Positions 10,550-20,932 of a DNA stretch of 64,000 bases are shown one piece after another. Position 1 is the first letter of the stretch, and each line of letters opens with the position of its first letter. This DNA comes from Zopfochytrium polystomum (taxonomy: Eukaryota; Chytridiomycota; Chytridiomycetes; Chytridiales; Chytridiaceae): positions 62,001 through 126,000 of the forward strand of contig JAIVFJ010000142.1 in NCBI GenBank assembly GCA_025765615.1, read 5' to 3'. Both the position numbers and the translations under genes were made by a program. The notes below the pieces were generated by a model. That model saw only the letters and a list, made by a program, of their open reading frames with translations, was not told the origin of the DNA and ran no database searches.

Positions 10550-11751
10550 ACACTGCAGCAGTTGCCCAAAGAATGGAGCATGAAAAGCTTTGCAGAACCA
10601 GTTTTGCTTCTGTTGTGGAAGGGTTATGTCAAATGGAAGGACTTGAAGACATTTGTGACAAGTTTGCCAATGATTAACCTCACAGACTATAAAATACTTA
10701 AACAGCAACTCCTGTAGTCAGGAGGTAGGGCAAGCCTATCAAAGGAGCTTTTTCTGCTCAAAGGCATGAAGGACTTTCTTGATGTGGAGGCGACGAGCCT
10801 TGAAGTGAAACACTTTCCTGGACAGGACATTTGGAAAGCCTTTCACATTCCACCAACGAACCAGCATGATCCATCTTCTGGGAAGCACTTGTTGACCTTG
10901 TTGACCTTTTTGAGGACCCTTCTCACCTAAAGTGCAAACGACTGAAACAAGTAACAGAATCAGATTCAGACTCAAAAATTCTTCCAAGAAAGTGTGTGGG
11001 ATCGTGATGTAATGGATGTAGCAAACCAGTCATCAAACAGCTTACTGATCTTGGCTATCACAAGGAGGCAGAATTTGCAGGCATGATTGCTTGCTTTTAT
11101 GATGCATTTGACACTCAAGGACTTCATGAAAGCGAAAGCATGGCGTTATGTGATGAAGTCATGGAATACTTCCAAGCAAAGCTTGGAAGCGAATTATCAT
11201 CCACTCTATCTGCAACAAAGTCACATTTCTCTGGTCTGAACGGTTAAGTTGTGCGGGGCATCGTAATGAATGCAGTGGCTTTGAAGGCTTTTCTCAATAA
11301 TTTGATGAGCTTACCTGAGAATACTCAGGATGCAGAAGATGCAACGAAAAACAATAAAGTTCCTTTCCCAGTGTTGAATACTTGCAGCCTTGGAACAAAC
11401 CCAATCGAACAAACCTTCAATCATGTGCAGGAACAGGATAGGTCTGGCGGATGTGGAAGGAATGATAAATCAAATGCAGAAGAACTCAAGTCATCAGTCA
11501 ACGCTGTTCCGGTTGCGGAAAAGTATGTCAACATACGCAATGAAAAGCGTGGATTTTCTATTGGAAGAGCATCATCAGGAAAAACCTACATTGATAAGAC
11601 TGCAAGAGGAAGATTTGAGGTCCTGGAACAATCCTGCCTGCTGAAAAGATTTAAGCCATGGGCAGGAGAAAAAACAAACAAAATCTATTTGCACAGACCC
11701 ATGCAAAATGCCAATCCCAACTCCTTGGAGCTTCAGCAAGATGAAGGATAA
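10550..11751 (+). pseudogene. Decayed transposon ORF
   Basis: Several short, frame-shifted coding-like stretches run through 10.55-11.75 kb. The longest is 11251-11751 (166 residues, with a TNPIEQTF motif); an upstream piece near 11040-11180 would encode a DLGYHKEAEF-like segment. Stops and frameshifts break it throughout. The order and direction match the fragments at 8448-9212, so both may be remains of one element split by the 9675-10502 repeat. Family not identified. Confidence 0.35.
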
Positions 11752-12082
11752 AGCTGCAGATTTCTCTCTCTTTCCAGATGATAAGGAGAACACCCTGCCT
11801 TCTTCGAGCTACCTGGTCCACTTTGATGCCTCACCGCCTTCACAGCGAACAAGGAGTCCCTTTTCAGTCGTGACAAATCCTTGAAACCATTAAACATTTT
11901 ATATGTTCCATCTTTATCCAATTATCTGTTTGGTTATGGTGTGTGCTTGGCAAAGGCCTGCAAAGAACATGTCTTCCTCCTAATTTTTTTTATCCTTTTC
12001 CTTTCCTTTCTCATTTTATTGAGAAATATAAAGTAGCCAATCATCACCTGGCGTTGGGCAGTATTTGAAACTTCCAAGGCCT

Positions 12083-12191
12083 GGAGGTGCCTCCGCTTCC
12101 CAACGATCGTGCATATTTTCTTGTTGGTAATTGGCCTCCTCCTGTGAAGCCCGGGCTGTGCGGTGTGCACCGCGCGACGCCAGTTGGGTCC
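12083..12191 (+). repeat. Short dispersed repeat, copy 2
   Basis: Partner of 7157-7273, sharing the GGAGGTGCCT start and the GCGGTGTGCACC block in the same order. Divergence is substantial, indicating an old family. Confidence 0.5.
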
Positions 12192-12895
12192 AACAACAGT
12201 TTGTGTGCGTGTTAAGTGCTAGGAGGTCTGGTGTGTTATAATGCTTTCGTCCAGCCTTGAGCTGGATCAGCGCATTCCTTTTTTTTTTTTTTTTTTTTGT
12301 TTTGTAGTAAATGTGAAGGCGTCTACACTTAGATTCTCTAACACAGGGGGCGTGGGGGAGGGGGCGTATGTTCTAGTTTGCAATAACATTGAAGCCTGAC
12401 AACCTTGGCCTCTAGGCGCCCAGTGGCAGTGACCACCCACGAGAGAATCTTGCAAGATACAAACCCCCAACCTTGCCCAATGGTTTGGGTTTTTCGCTCT
12501 TTTGCACGGGTTTTTTTTTTTCGAAAATAGTCAGACTGCATTGCATGAATCCCCAAAAAAATATTAGGTGGCCGTTTTTACATTATTTCTCGAGAGTGAT
12601 TGCTTCTTTACCCCTTTCTACCACCTTTTTCTTTGAAATTTTTTTTTTTTTGTTCCCCCTCAACCTCTGTCCCGACAGAAAAAAATATAACCTGAATCCC
12701 GTGTGTGGGACTGAAAGTGGGTGCACACACGGGCACGGCTTGACGACCGAGGTTTGTTGGGGGGGAATTTTTTGGTTGCCAAAAGGCGGACACGACGACA
12801 AAAAGAAAAGGAGACAGGAAAAAAAAAGATGAAAAACAAGAAAAAGAAAAAAAGAAAGGCTTGTGAGCGGGGAACAATGGGCAGCGACAGCGAGA

Positions 12896-12930
<35 letters not shown>

Positions 12931-13572
12931 CAAATAGTAAGGCCGCCCCGGCTCGCCCACCCAACCCACCCCGGCTAAAAAATGCGCCGCACCCCGCTGC
13001 GCCCGTGGAAGAGAAAAGGAACAAGGAATAAAAAGGAAATGTAAGCGCGAGAGAGAGGTAGAGAGGTTGAGGACAAGAAAACAAGGGGCAAACCACACCT
13101 CAAGATGAATGGAAAAGGGGAGAGGGGGGGAAAAAAAAAAAAAAGGAAAGCGTGAAGAGAGTCGACCCCACTCCGTCCGGACCCTCCCTCTCTAGTTGTC
13201 TCTCTCGCTCTCTCACTCTCTCACTCTCTGGGCTTCGCGTCTAGCAAAAGAAAGCCACAAAAAAAGGGGGCGCGAAGAAATAATGGAACTACTCGGCACT
13301 GACAACCCACCATGACGAGAAAAAGGAAAAAGAAAAAGAAAAAAAACAAGCGCGCGGCAGCGAAGGAGCCCCTCCATTTCTACTCGAATCCGCCACAGTC
13401 CGACTCCCAACCGCCTGTCCCCTCTCTCCATACGAGCGTCACCACCGCAATAACGGCCCTCCAGCTAAAGAAGGAAAAAAGAGAGAAAAAAAAGGAAAAC
13501 CATCATAAAGAAACGGGAAAACAAAAAAAAAAAAATCAAAGCTTCATTCCTTCCGCACACTCCTTTTCTCTC
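12192..13572. other. Gene-free, homopolymer-rich spacer
   Basis: Contains T-runs at 12277-12298, an A-run of about 30 at 12899-12928, CT-rich tracts at 13185-13230 and many lysine- or phenylalanine-only pseudo-frames. No coding sequence is supported. Its right end is the 3' flank of the PKA regulatory gene. Confidence 0.6.
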
Positions 13573-15350
13573 TCACGACTGCGCCGCGTGGGAAATCGAC
13601 GCATAGTTGTTTGCGTTCCGCCGGATAATGTTGACGACGGGGCCGAGCAGACGGACAAAGGCGCGCTTGCCGAGGGTGGCGACTTTTAGGCGTCCGCTGG
13701 CGCGCACCGTAGCCTTGCGCGGCTCGTTGTTGAGGAGGGCGAGTTCTTGAAAATGAAAGAATTTTTGAAGGGCGGTGGGTTTGGGGTTTTAAAGTTCCGA
13801 GTGCGGGAAAGAAAAGAGAACAAAAAAGAAAAAAACCGAAAAGGAAAAATTTTGCTCCAGCCGCCCGCACTGCGCTCACCTCCGAAATACGCGCCCCTGC
13901 CCAGCCCGGGCATCTCGTGCTCGACGCCGTGCTCGTCGACCTTGAAAACCCTCGCTTCGCCGCTCTCAATCAAGTAAAAGTTCTCGCCGGCGTCTCCCTG
14001 CTTGACCACGTCCTCGCCGTCGTTGTACACGACCGTCTCGAGCGCGTCGGCGATCTTGTGCCGCTCGTAGGGTTCCAAGCTCTGCAGCAGCTGCACCTCC
14101 TCGAGGAACGCCTCGTACATGCGCCTCTTTCGCGACGTGTTTTCCATGAGGATGCGGCGGAAGGTGACGCGGTCGAGGGCAAACAGGGTGCAAGGGGCCG
14201 TGGCGACGACCGTGGCGGCGCGAGGCGAGTTGTACATGAGCGCGAGCTCGCCAAAGGAGCCGCCCGGGCCGTACTCGTAGACTTTTTCGGTGACGGGCGG
14301 TTCGCCGGGGGTGGGGGACGGCTTGGTGACAAAGACGTCGAGCGCGCCGTTCTCGACAACGTAGAAAAAGTCGCCGACGCCGCCCTGGCGGATGACCTCT
14401 TCGCCGGCGTCGACCTTTTTCTCGGCCATGGCGTTGACGACGTCGGCGTACTGCTCCTCGTCGCAGGCGCGGAACAAAAAGTTGTTTTGCAGTGCAACGT
14501 GCAGCCGGGCCATGACGTCGTCCGATTTGGGGATCACGACCTTGACGTAGTTGGCGTCGGTGGTCGGGGCCATGGACTCTGCCGAGACAGACGTCCTGCG
14601 GCCGCGGTTGTAGGCGGGTGGGGGAACGGGGGGCGCGGCGACGACGTCGTCGGCCTCCGAGTCGTTGTCGTCGTCGTCGTCGTCGTGGTCGTCGTCGTCG
14701 GAGCGGTCCGAGTCGGAATCGAGCGCAGAGCTGTGGAAGTGGTCCTCTTCTCCAGAGTTGCTGTGAGTGTGGCGCTGCGACGACGACGATCCGTTGGTGG
14801 GGCGCGGGTCCTGGGCGTCGTCCATGGGCTGATCGCCGCCGTGCTGGGCTGCGGCGACCGCGCTGACGACGGATCGCAGTGGACCGAGTTCATCGGCAGG
14901 CTTGGCAGCGGCTAGTATTCGCGCGTGATTGCGAAAGGAGAGGGTCAGCAACAAGAAACAGAACCGCAGCCAGAGCGGCAAAGACGAGAAGGAAAAAGCG
15001 AAGGAAAAAAAAGCGAAATCGGTGGGTTGGAGGTGTTGGAGTAGTTGGTGGTTGCGGTGGGGGCAGAGGGGAAAGGCTCTTGCCGCCACTTTAAACAGGC
15101 GCAATCCTCAAACATACAATACACTCATCACTACATGCACACACGCACACACACGCACACACACACACAACGCACCAAACGAGATCAATCCAGCGCGCTG
15201 GTCGGCGAGCTTGTTGAAGAAGTAGGTAGCGCAAAACTGGTAAATGTCCTTTGGCTGGGATCGCATGACCTCTCTGTTGAGGTCCTTTAGGATCTCGGGG
15301 AAGGCGGCGGGGACGTGGTGGTGGGGGTGAGCGGCGTCGCCCTCGGTCAT
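13573..15350 (-). CDS. cAMP-dependent protein kinase regulatory subunit
   Basis: Three exons (15350..15176, 14911..13880, 13745..13573) give 459 residues. It binds and inhibits the PKA catalytic subunit until cAMP is bound. Visible parts: an N-terminal dimerisation/docking helix (residues about 18-50, with PKDIYQFCATYF); a long acidic Asp-rich linker (about 119-148); an inhibitor site RRTSV at 163-167, with a phosphorylatable serine as in type II subunits; cyclic-nucleotide domain A with phosphate-binding cassette FGELALMYNSPRAATV (278-293, cAMP-contacting Glu280 and Arg289); and domain B with cassette FGELALLNNEPRKATV. Both cassettes keep the Glu and Arg. The second intron splits the domain B cassette. 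Introns have GTGCGT/CTAG and GTGAGC/TCAAG ends. It is the counterpart of yeast Bcy1. Confidence 0.93.
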
Positions 15351-15624
15351 TGTTGTTGTTGTTGTTGTTGCTGCTATTGGCGGGCGGACGGGTGGGGGTG
15401 GGGGGTGGGGTGTGAAGTGCGAGTAGTAGTAGTGGCTGTTGCTGGTTGTGTTTGTTTTCAGTTGGGATTTCAGATGGGGGATCTGGTGGGTTGGTGGACG
15501 TTCGTTCGCGCGCGATCTCCCTCCTCCGCTTCCTCGTCTCCCACTACCGGGTGTATGCGAATGGCTGGGCGAGCCTGATCCGTCGTCGAATCGAGGTGTT
15601 TCGGATGGGAAGGCGTGGGCGTGT

Positions 15625-15757
15625 GACGGCGTGTGTGTGTGTGTGTGTGTGTGTGTGTAGCGTATAGGGGGTGGGATAAGAAGGTTAGAATGCGGCCATC
15701 GTCGCGGGGGTGGTGGTGGAAAGGGAAGACTCAACTGTCAAAACTTGTTGTTGTTGA

Positions 15758-15800
<43 letters not shown>
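15625..15800. repeat. (GT)n microsatellites upstream of PKA regulatory gene
   Basis: Two GT tracts (about 15627-15658 and 15759-15797) lie 280-450 bp upstream of the start codon at 15350, in the 5' flank of the PKA regulatory gene. They are followed by T-rich blocks at 15830-15870. Confidence 0.7.
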
Positions 15801-16217
15801 GTCGCAAAACGACGATGGTCGAACTCTTTCTTTTTTCTTTTTTCTTTTTTCTTTTTTTTTGTTTGATTTTTTTGATTGGAATGGAACCAGGTTCGATTTG
15901 AAGAAGAAAAGGAACGAAACGCAAATCGATCACCCGTGCCCCCCTCATCAGCCCATTGCCCTCCTATCCAGTTCCTTCCTTCCTTGTCAACACCCTGGGC
16001 TGCGCACACAGTCTCATGTTCCACGTCTTTCAGTTCGGATGGATATGGAATCCTTTATTTATTATACTATGCAAATAATACCTCAATCGACAAGCATCAA
16101 TACGTAAGTGAACCTTACATACAGCACATAACCGCCTCTCCGTATGTTTTGTTGATCATATCCACTCATCGTAACAGCCACACAGCAACTCTCACAAGTC
16201 ACCATCCACCACACACA

Positions 16218-16219
16218 CA

Positions 16220-16304
<85 letters not shown>
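16218..16304. repeat. (CA)n microsatellite
   Basis: An essentially pure CA tract of about 85 bp, ending in a few CATA units. It lies in a gene-free stretch (15351-16674) between the PKA regulatory gene and the first LTR; nothing else was seen there. Confidence 0.9.
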
Positions 16305-16308
<4 letters not shown>

Positions 16309-16674
16309 ATACACAAAAGAACGCTCACCACACCCCCATTGATAATTATAATCAACCTTGGTCCAAAAAAAATAAATAAATAAAATGAAGCCCAGCTTGG
16401 TAAATAGCTTTGCACTTTGCACTACGCTACATTCCTCTGTACACTATGTATAAGACCAAGTTACACACGGCCTCTCGTCGCATTCCAAATCGAAACAATA
16501 ACTAAATTTTGTTGGATAGTAAACTTTTCCATCTGTAATTCGTCAACATATCTCAATTATCATTTCCATGTGTTTTCCACCTTTATGGTTACATGGATTG
16601 GTTGCGATTGCCACTGTGGATTTCCTTTCTTGTGAGATTTTCACTGCATCAGTTTGAAGTGAACCTCTTAAAAA

Positions 16675-17027
16675 TGTCAGGAACAGGGCAGGACAGGACA
16701 TGGCAGACAAGGAACTGAGAGGAGTGATGATTGTATTGGAAACAATAATTCACTTGAGGGATGGGACAGGTCCCCCATCCCCCTTTTATACCTCTTGAGA
16801 GTGTTCCTTGTCAAGACTCAAAGAAAGTTCCAGAAAGAGCAATTAGTAATACAATGATACCAATGATACCAATGACAACAAGACAAGTCAGGAAAGCAAA
16901 GAAGGTTCCAGAAGGTTCCAGAAGGTTCCATGAAGGAATGTTCTAGAATGTTCCAGAAGGTTCCAGAAGGTTCCATGAAGGAATGTTCTAGAAGGTTCCA
17001 GAGGTTTCCAGAGGGTGATTCATAACA
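16675..17027 (-). repeat. Solo LTR of the Ty3/chromovirus family (inverted)
   Basis: Reverse complement of the LTR seen at 19571-19968, from TGTCAGGAAC to GATTCATAACA. It is 353 bp against 398, mainly because the GAA/TTC array is shorter. The TATA block and R/U5 are preserved. No clear 5-bp target duplication was found (flanks AAAAA and AGTCT), so it may be an old or rearranged copy. Confidence 0.85.
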
Positions 17028-17384
17028 AGTCTTCCCACAGAGGAAAGATGATTTGAAATCATCAGTGGCGTTTCAAATCAACCAGTCCCTGGTTCTACAT
17101 TGTTTCAGACAACAGTCAGCTGACCTGGAGCTGCTGTGAGCTGCTCTGGTTCAACATTCTCTGAACCCATTGAGTGTGATTCTAATCGCATTGTCCTCAC
17201 ATTCGAAGCCTAGGAAAGCAAAGCTAGAATCACTGCCGTCTTCACCTAACTCTTTTTGTTGGATTCAGATTAGGCCTTTTGGCTTACCCAACTTAGTGTA
17301 AGTCACATCAGCAGCAGCGACGAGGCTGCTGTCGACAGAGGAAGCTGGCTTCCTTGGCTCAAATCTCAACACATAATGATGATA

Positions 17385-17653
17385 CGCACGCTATAACAGG
17401 CAAGCGTGACTGGCGCAGGGTAAAAACCTCTCCTATATTATCTGCTTAAGCAGAGGAGGAGGAACACTGTTAACACTCAGTTTCCGTTCCACTTAATACT
17501 CAGAGTATTTGTCAACAGCGCAATCCAGCGCCCAGGTCTGCATTGGCAGTGGCTCACTCTCCCATGGGCATTCTGAGAACGATAACTGACAGTCACAGTA
17601 GGTTTGGGTCTGTTTTGTGCCTCTTGCTGCGAACCAGTCAGTTCTGCCTAACA
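17385..17653 (-). repeat. 3' LTR of truncated copia element (minus)
   Basis: Reads TGTTAGGCAGAACTGACTGG from 17653 downwards and is preceded on the minus strand by a polypurine tract (C-run at 17654-17660 on the plus strand), just after the end of pol. It matches LTRs at 52734-52975 and 54565-54871 for about 250 bp. The distal boundary is uncertain because similarity fades near 17385. Confidence 0.75.
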
Positions 17654-17688
17654 CCCCCCCTGCGCAATGGCCATGGGTGTTGCACCTG

Positions 17689-18930
17689 TTATGCAAAGCG
17701 TGTGTAAGCGTCTGAGGCTTTGACTGAAACGGTGTTCAAAAGGTCGGAGCAGGGTTGGAGGCCAAGTAGTGAGGTCAGTCGCTGGTGCTGAGATGTCAAG
17801 AGTGGTTTTGTGAGAATGTCTGCGATCTGGTCGCTAGTTGGTACGTAGCGTAAAGTGATCTCTCCAGTGGCTGCGCCTTGTCGGAGGTAATGAGCATGTA
17901 TGTCAATGTCTTTTGTGCGAGCATGTGTGAGAGGGTTGAGCATGAGTGCGATTGCAGATTGATTGTCCTAGAGGATTGGAAGTGGCTGCTGTGCGGGGAG
18001 TTGCAACTCTGATAATACGGCTAGGACCCCTTGTGCTCTTGGAAGGCTTCAGAAAGTGAGTAGTATTCTGCTTCTGTGGAGGATAGCGATACACAATGTT
18101 GTTTGCATGAGACCCAAGAGACAGCGGCGCCCATGAGGAAGAAGACATATCCAGTGCGTGCTGTGCAGTCTCTAGGTTTGCCCCCATAGGATGCATCAGC
18201 ATATGCAGCAGGTTCAAGGTGTCCGTTTGTGAAGAGCTGTGGCAGCTTGTGGCTTTGTCTGTAGAATAATCTGTAGTCTCAGGCGAAGGAGTGTATTGCA
18301 ATGGCACTGGCGTGGCTTCAGTTGGAACTGAGAGAGCACATTTGTTGCAAATGCCATATCTGGTTGAGTTTGTGTTGTGAGATATTGAAAATTCATGAGT
18401 GTGGATTTGTACCAGCTTGAGTTGCTCTTGCTGAGTTCGATTGACGTTTCGTTGTGCATAAAGGTGACAGATATTGGAGTTGATGCAATGTCCAGGTTGT
18501 CCCACATTTTCTCTTCAGTGAGAATTGTCCTGGTGTATTTGTCTAGACCCATCCAGATGCCTTTGGCGTTGCGCTCGATTTGCTGAGAATCACTTTGATG
18601 ACAGTGGTTTCCTTGAGAGACATGCTGTACTCAGTGTGAAAAGCATCCTCAATTTTTGCAACGAGAGCTGGGGTGTTGGCCATGACGTTGATCTTGTTGA
18701 CAAAAACAAAGACGATCTCAAATATTTGCTGGTGAGAGTTTACTCAAACAGAGAGGCAGGGTTCAGCAAGAGATTGGTTGAAGCTGAGTTTCTCAACAAT
18801 GAACTTGCAAAGGGTCAGGAACCAGTTGTGTCCAGATTGATGAAGTCCATCGAGGCTATTGAGGAGTTTGCAGAAAAGTTTCTTTCCATCTGGAGTGAAT
18901 TGCTTGTGGCCTTTTGGTGGATCAATTGAT
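17689..18930 (-). pseudogene. Ty1/copia pol 3' half (RT to RNase H), broken
   Basis: Reading the minus strand from 18930 downward gives, in several frames, the RT 'LLNSLDGLHQ' block, a corrupted catalytic region, the connection 'YLTTQTQPDMAFATNVLSQF' (near 18340-18400) and the RNase H end with 'DQIADILTKPL' (near 17820). Frameshifts and stops make it non-functional. The 3' LTR follows after a polypurine tract. No 5' LTR, gag or integrase was found, so the element is 5'-truncated. Confidence 0.75.
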
Positions 18931-19570
18931 GTTGAGGTCGGGGGTTCAATTCTATTGGTTTGCTAATTGACTGTCGACATTCTCGCGATGTCTCGATAAC
19001 GAAATTCGTTGGGGGCGGAAAACATTTGTCAGCCCTCCCGCTGTACTGACACTCTGTTCCTTTCCTTTTACTGCTTGTGCTTTCTTTTTGATCTCCCTTT
19101 TTTTTATTCCAGGTCTCCGAGGTTGGTGTTTCTTTCCATGAGCAAAGCTGGCGCAAAAAAAAGCTAACGAGGAATCCACGTCAAAATCATCAAAGGGCTA
19201 AAAATGAGATATTTTCTATCGTCCTTCTCGCGTGGGACATACAGTGGCTCACAAAATTTTCAAGGTTGGGCTGTCGAATGCAAGTAAAGCTGGCAATAAT
19301 AAAGATATGCTCGTGAGATTTGCAGGACCCACCAACCCTGTTTATGAAGAAGTACACGAATTTTCATTTGTTTATCATTGCAATTGCATGATCAACGCAT
19401 TTGCAATGATGGGCGATCCATTGGCTCAATTTTTGTGGATGCATCATGGAAACAAACAAATCAGGTGATTTCACTGTCCCATGACCATTTTCCCACGCAA
19501 TTTTTCCACCAAACAAGAGAATATATAAAGAAAAGAAGATGGGGCATTGTTGAAAGCGCTCCTACTTGCT
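18931..19570. other. Old repeat sequence interrupted by the Ty3 element
   Basis: A weak coding-like stretch at 19232-19468 is not assignable. Downstream sequence at 22842 onwards continues after the retrotransposon, starting with the same TTGCT that precedes it. No gene is supported. Confidence 0.4.
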
Positions 19571-19599
19571 TGTTATGAATCACCCTCTGGAAACCTCTG

Positions 19600-19743
19600 G
19601 AACCTTCTAGAACATTCCTTCATGGAACCTTCTGGAACCTTCTGGAACATTCTAGAACATTCCTTCATGGAACATTCTGGAACCTTCTGGAACCTTCTAG
19701 AACATTCCTTCATGGAACCTTGTGGAACCTTCTGGAACCTTCT
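19600..19743 (+). promoter_or_regulatory. Heat-shock-element array in U3
   Basis: About 25 alternating GAA and TTC units spaced by 2 bp, the nGAAn/nTTCn pentamer code bound by heat shock factor trimers. Four runs (4, 8, 8 and about 5 units) are separated by CTTCATG-type gaps of 7 nt, which preserve the 5-bp register. A functional HSE usually needs about three units. The array lies about 110 bp upstream of the TATA box and is repeated in the 3' LTR at 22473-22616. HSF binding is inferred from sequence only. Confidence 0.8.
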
Positions 19744-19852
19744 TTGCTTTCCTGACTTGTCTTGTTGTCATTGGTATCATTGGTATCATTGTATTACTAA
19801 TTGCTCTTTCTGGAACTTTCTTTGAGTCTTGACAAGGAAGACTCTCAAAAGG

Positions 19853-19858
19853 TATAAA
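19853..19858 (+). promoter_or_regulatory. TATA box of the 5' LTR
   Basis: TATAAA within GGTATAAAAGGGGG, 35 bp upstream of the predicted RNA start (19888). Also present in the 3' LTR (22726-22731) and in the inverted solo LTR. Confidence 0.85.
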
Positions 19859-19970
19859 AGGGGGATGGGGGACCTGTCCCATCCCTCAAGTGAATTATTG
19901 TTTCCAATACAATCATCACTCCTCTCAGTTCCTTGTCTGCCTTGTCCTGTCCTGCCCTGTTCCTGACATC

Positions 19971-19981
19971 ATAATTCACTT
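19971..19981 (+). other. Self-primer binding site
   Basis: ATAATTCACTT is the exact reverse complement of AAGTGAATTAT at 19888-19898, the predicted 5' end of the transcript. It begins 2 nt after the LTR end, the usual offset removed by integrase. In Tf1 the first 11 nt of the mRNA act as primer in the same arrangement. No tRNA 3' end complementarity was noticed. Confidence 0.75.
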
Positions 19982-20008
19982 CACCCTCTCCCACTACTCT
20001 CTGCCATC

Positions 20009-20932
20009 ATGTCTGACCCAAACAACACCTTCCCTGATGCAACTGCCTTCCAAGCCTTGATGGACCAATTACAAGCCCTCTCAAGACAGACACACCAACT
20101 TCAAGAACAAGTCCTTCACCAGCAGCACCAGCTTCAACAACAACTTCACCAACAAGAACATCAAGCTCTTCCCCTGCCTCAAGCCAACCAAGCAAGAGAG
20201 CCCAAGGTTCCCAGCCCTGACAAGTTCACTGGGCTGGCCAAAGACCTTAGGAACTTCATGGCCACTGTGGAGAATGTCATCCTTCTCCAACCTTCAAGAT
20301 TTCCCAGTGAGCAAGTCAAGGTTCTTTTCACAAGCACCCTCCTGTCTGGTCAAGCTCAATCATGGTACAGATCTCTCCCAAGCACACCCACCACCCTGCA
20401 AGAGCTCTGGGAGGGGCTGGAAGCTACCTTTGGTGACCCCTACGCATCTTGGACAGCAAGATCCAAGCTCAAGCATATCAAGCAAGGAAAGCAATCTTGT
20501 GTGGCCTACACCAACCAATTCAAGCAACTAGCCAGAGACTCTGGATACAATGATGCAGCTCTGATGGAGCTGTACCATGATGGTCTCCATGAGTCCATCC
20601 AAGACATGCTCTCCCAGTCTCTGCACATCCCTGAGACCTTGGAAGAGTACATTCTCCTTGCCATCAAGATTGACAACAGACTCTACTCCAAGAGGCTGAA
20701 GCAAAGACAAGTAGGAACTACATCAAGACCTACCCCAGTTCCTCAAGCTCTTACAGTTCCTGAACCCATGCAAGTGGATGCAGTTGAGACACTTCCTAAG
20801 GGTCCTCTGAGCCAAGAGGAGAAAACAAGGAGGGCCCAGCAGGGACTGTGTTTTTACTGTGGCTCCAAGGAGCATGCTGTCAAGGACTGCCCAAAGAAGA
20901 AGCACCCAAACTCCCAGGTCCAGGCTCACTGA
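20009..20932 (+). CDS. Retrotransposon Gag with CCHC zinc knuckle
   Basis: An intact 307-residue frame beginning 41 bp after the LTR. It has a Gln-rich N-terminal coiled-coil-like region (residues about 20-55), a retrotransposon gag domain (about 70-200, including QAQSWYRSLP and a FGDPYASWTARSKL block) and a zinc knuckle CFYCGSKEHAVKDC near residues 281-294. It should form the particle and bind element RNA. The frame ends at TGA 20930-20932 and overlaps pol by 85 bp in the -1 frame. Confidence 0.92.
   Translation: MSDPNNTFPDATAFQALMDQLQALSRQTHQLQEQVLHQQHQLQQQLHQQEHQALPLPQANQAREPKVPSPDKFTGLAKDLRNFMATVENVILLQPSRFPSEQVKVLFTSTLLSGQAQSWYRSLPSTPTTLQELWEGLEATFGDPYASWTARSKLKHIKQGKQSCVAYTNQFKQLARDSGYNDAALMELYHDGLHESIQDMLSQSLHIPETLEEYILLAIKIDNRLYSKRLKQRQVGTTSRPTPVPQALTVPEPMQVDAVETLPKGPLSQEEKTRRAQQGLCFYCGSKEHAVKDCPKKKHPNSQVQAH

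Larger units (their letters stand above)
19571..19968 (+). repeat. 5' LTR
   Basis: Begins TGTTATGAATC and ends CCTGACA. The U3 part holds the GAA/TTC array and TATA box; the R/U5 part is predicted to start near 19888 and is about 81 bp long. No mismatch to the 3' LTR was found on reading both copies through. Confidence 0.95.

Noticed and set aside
13917..14915. 332-residue plus-strand frame opposite the PKA regulatory subunit
   Set aside because: Antisense shadow of a strongly conserved protein; Val/Gly/Arg-biased.
16218..16304. CA tract considered as a telomere-like or CRISPR-like array
   Set aside because: It is a plain dinucleotide microsatellite without spacers.
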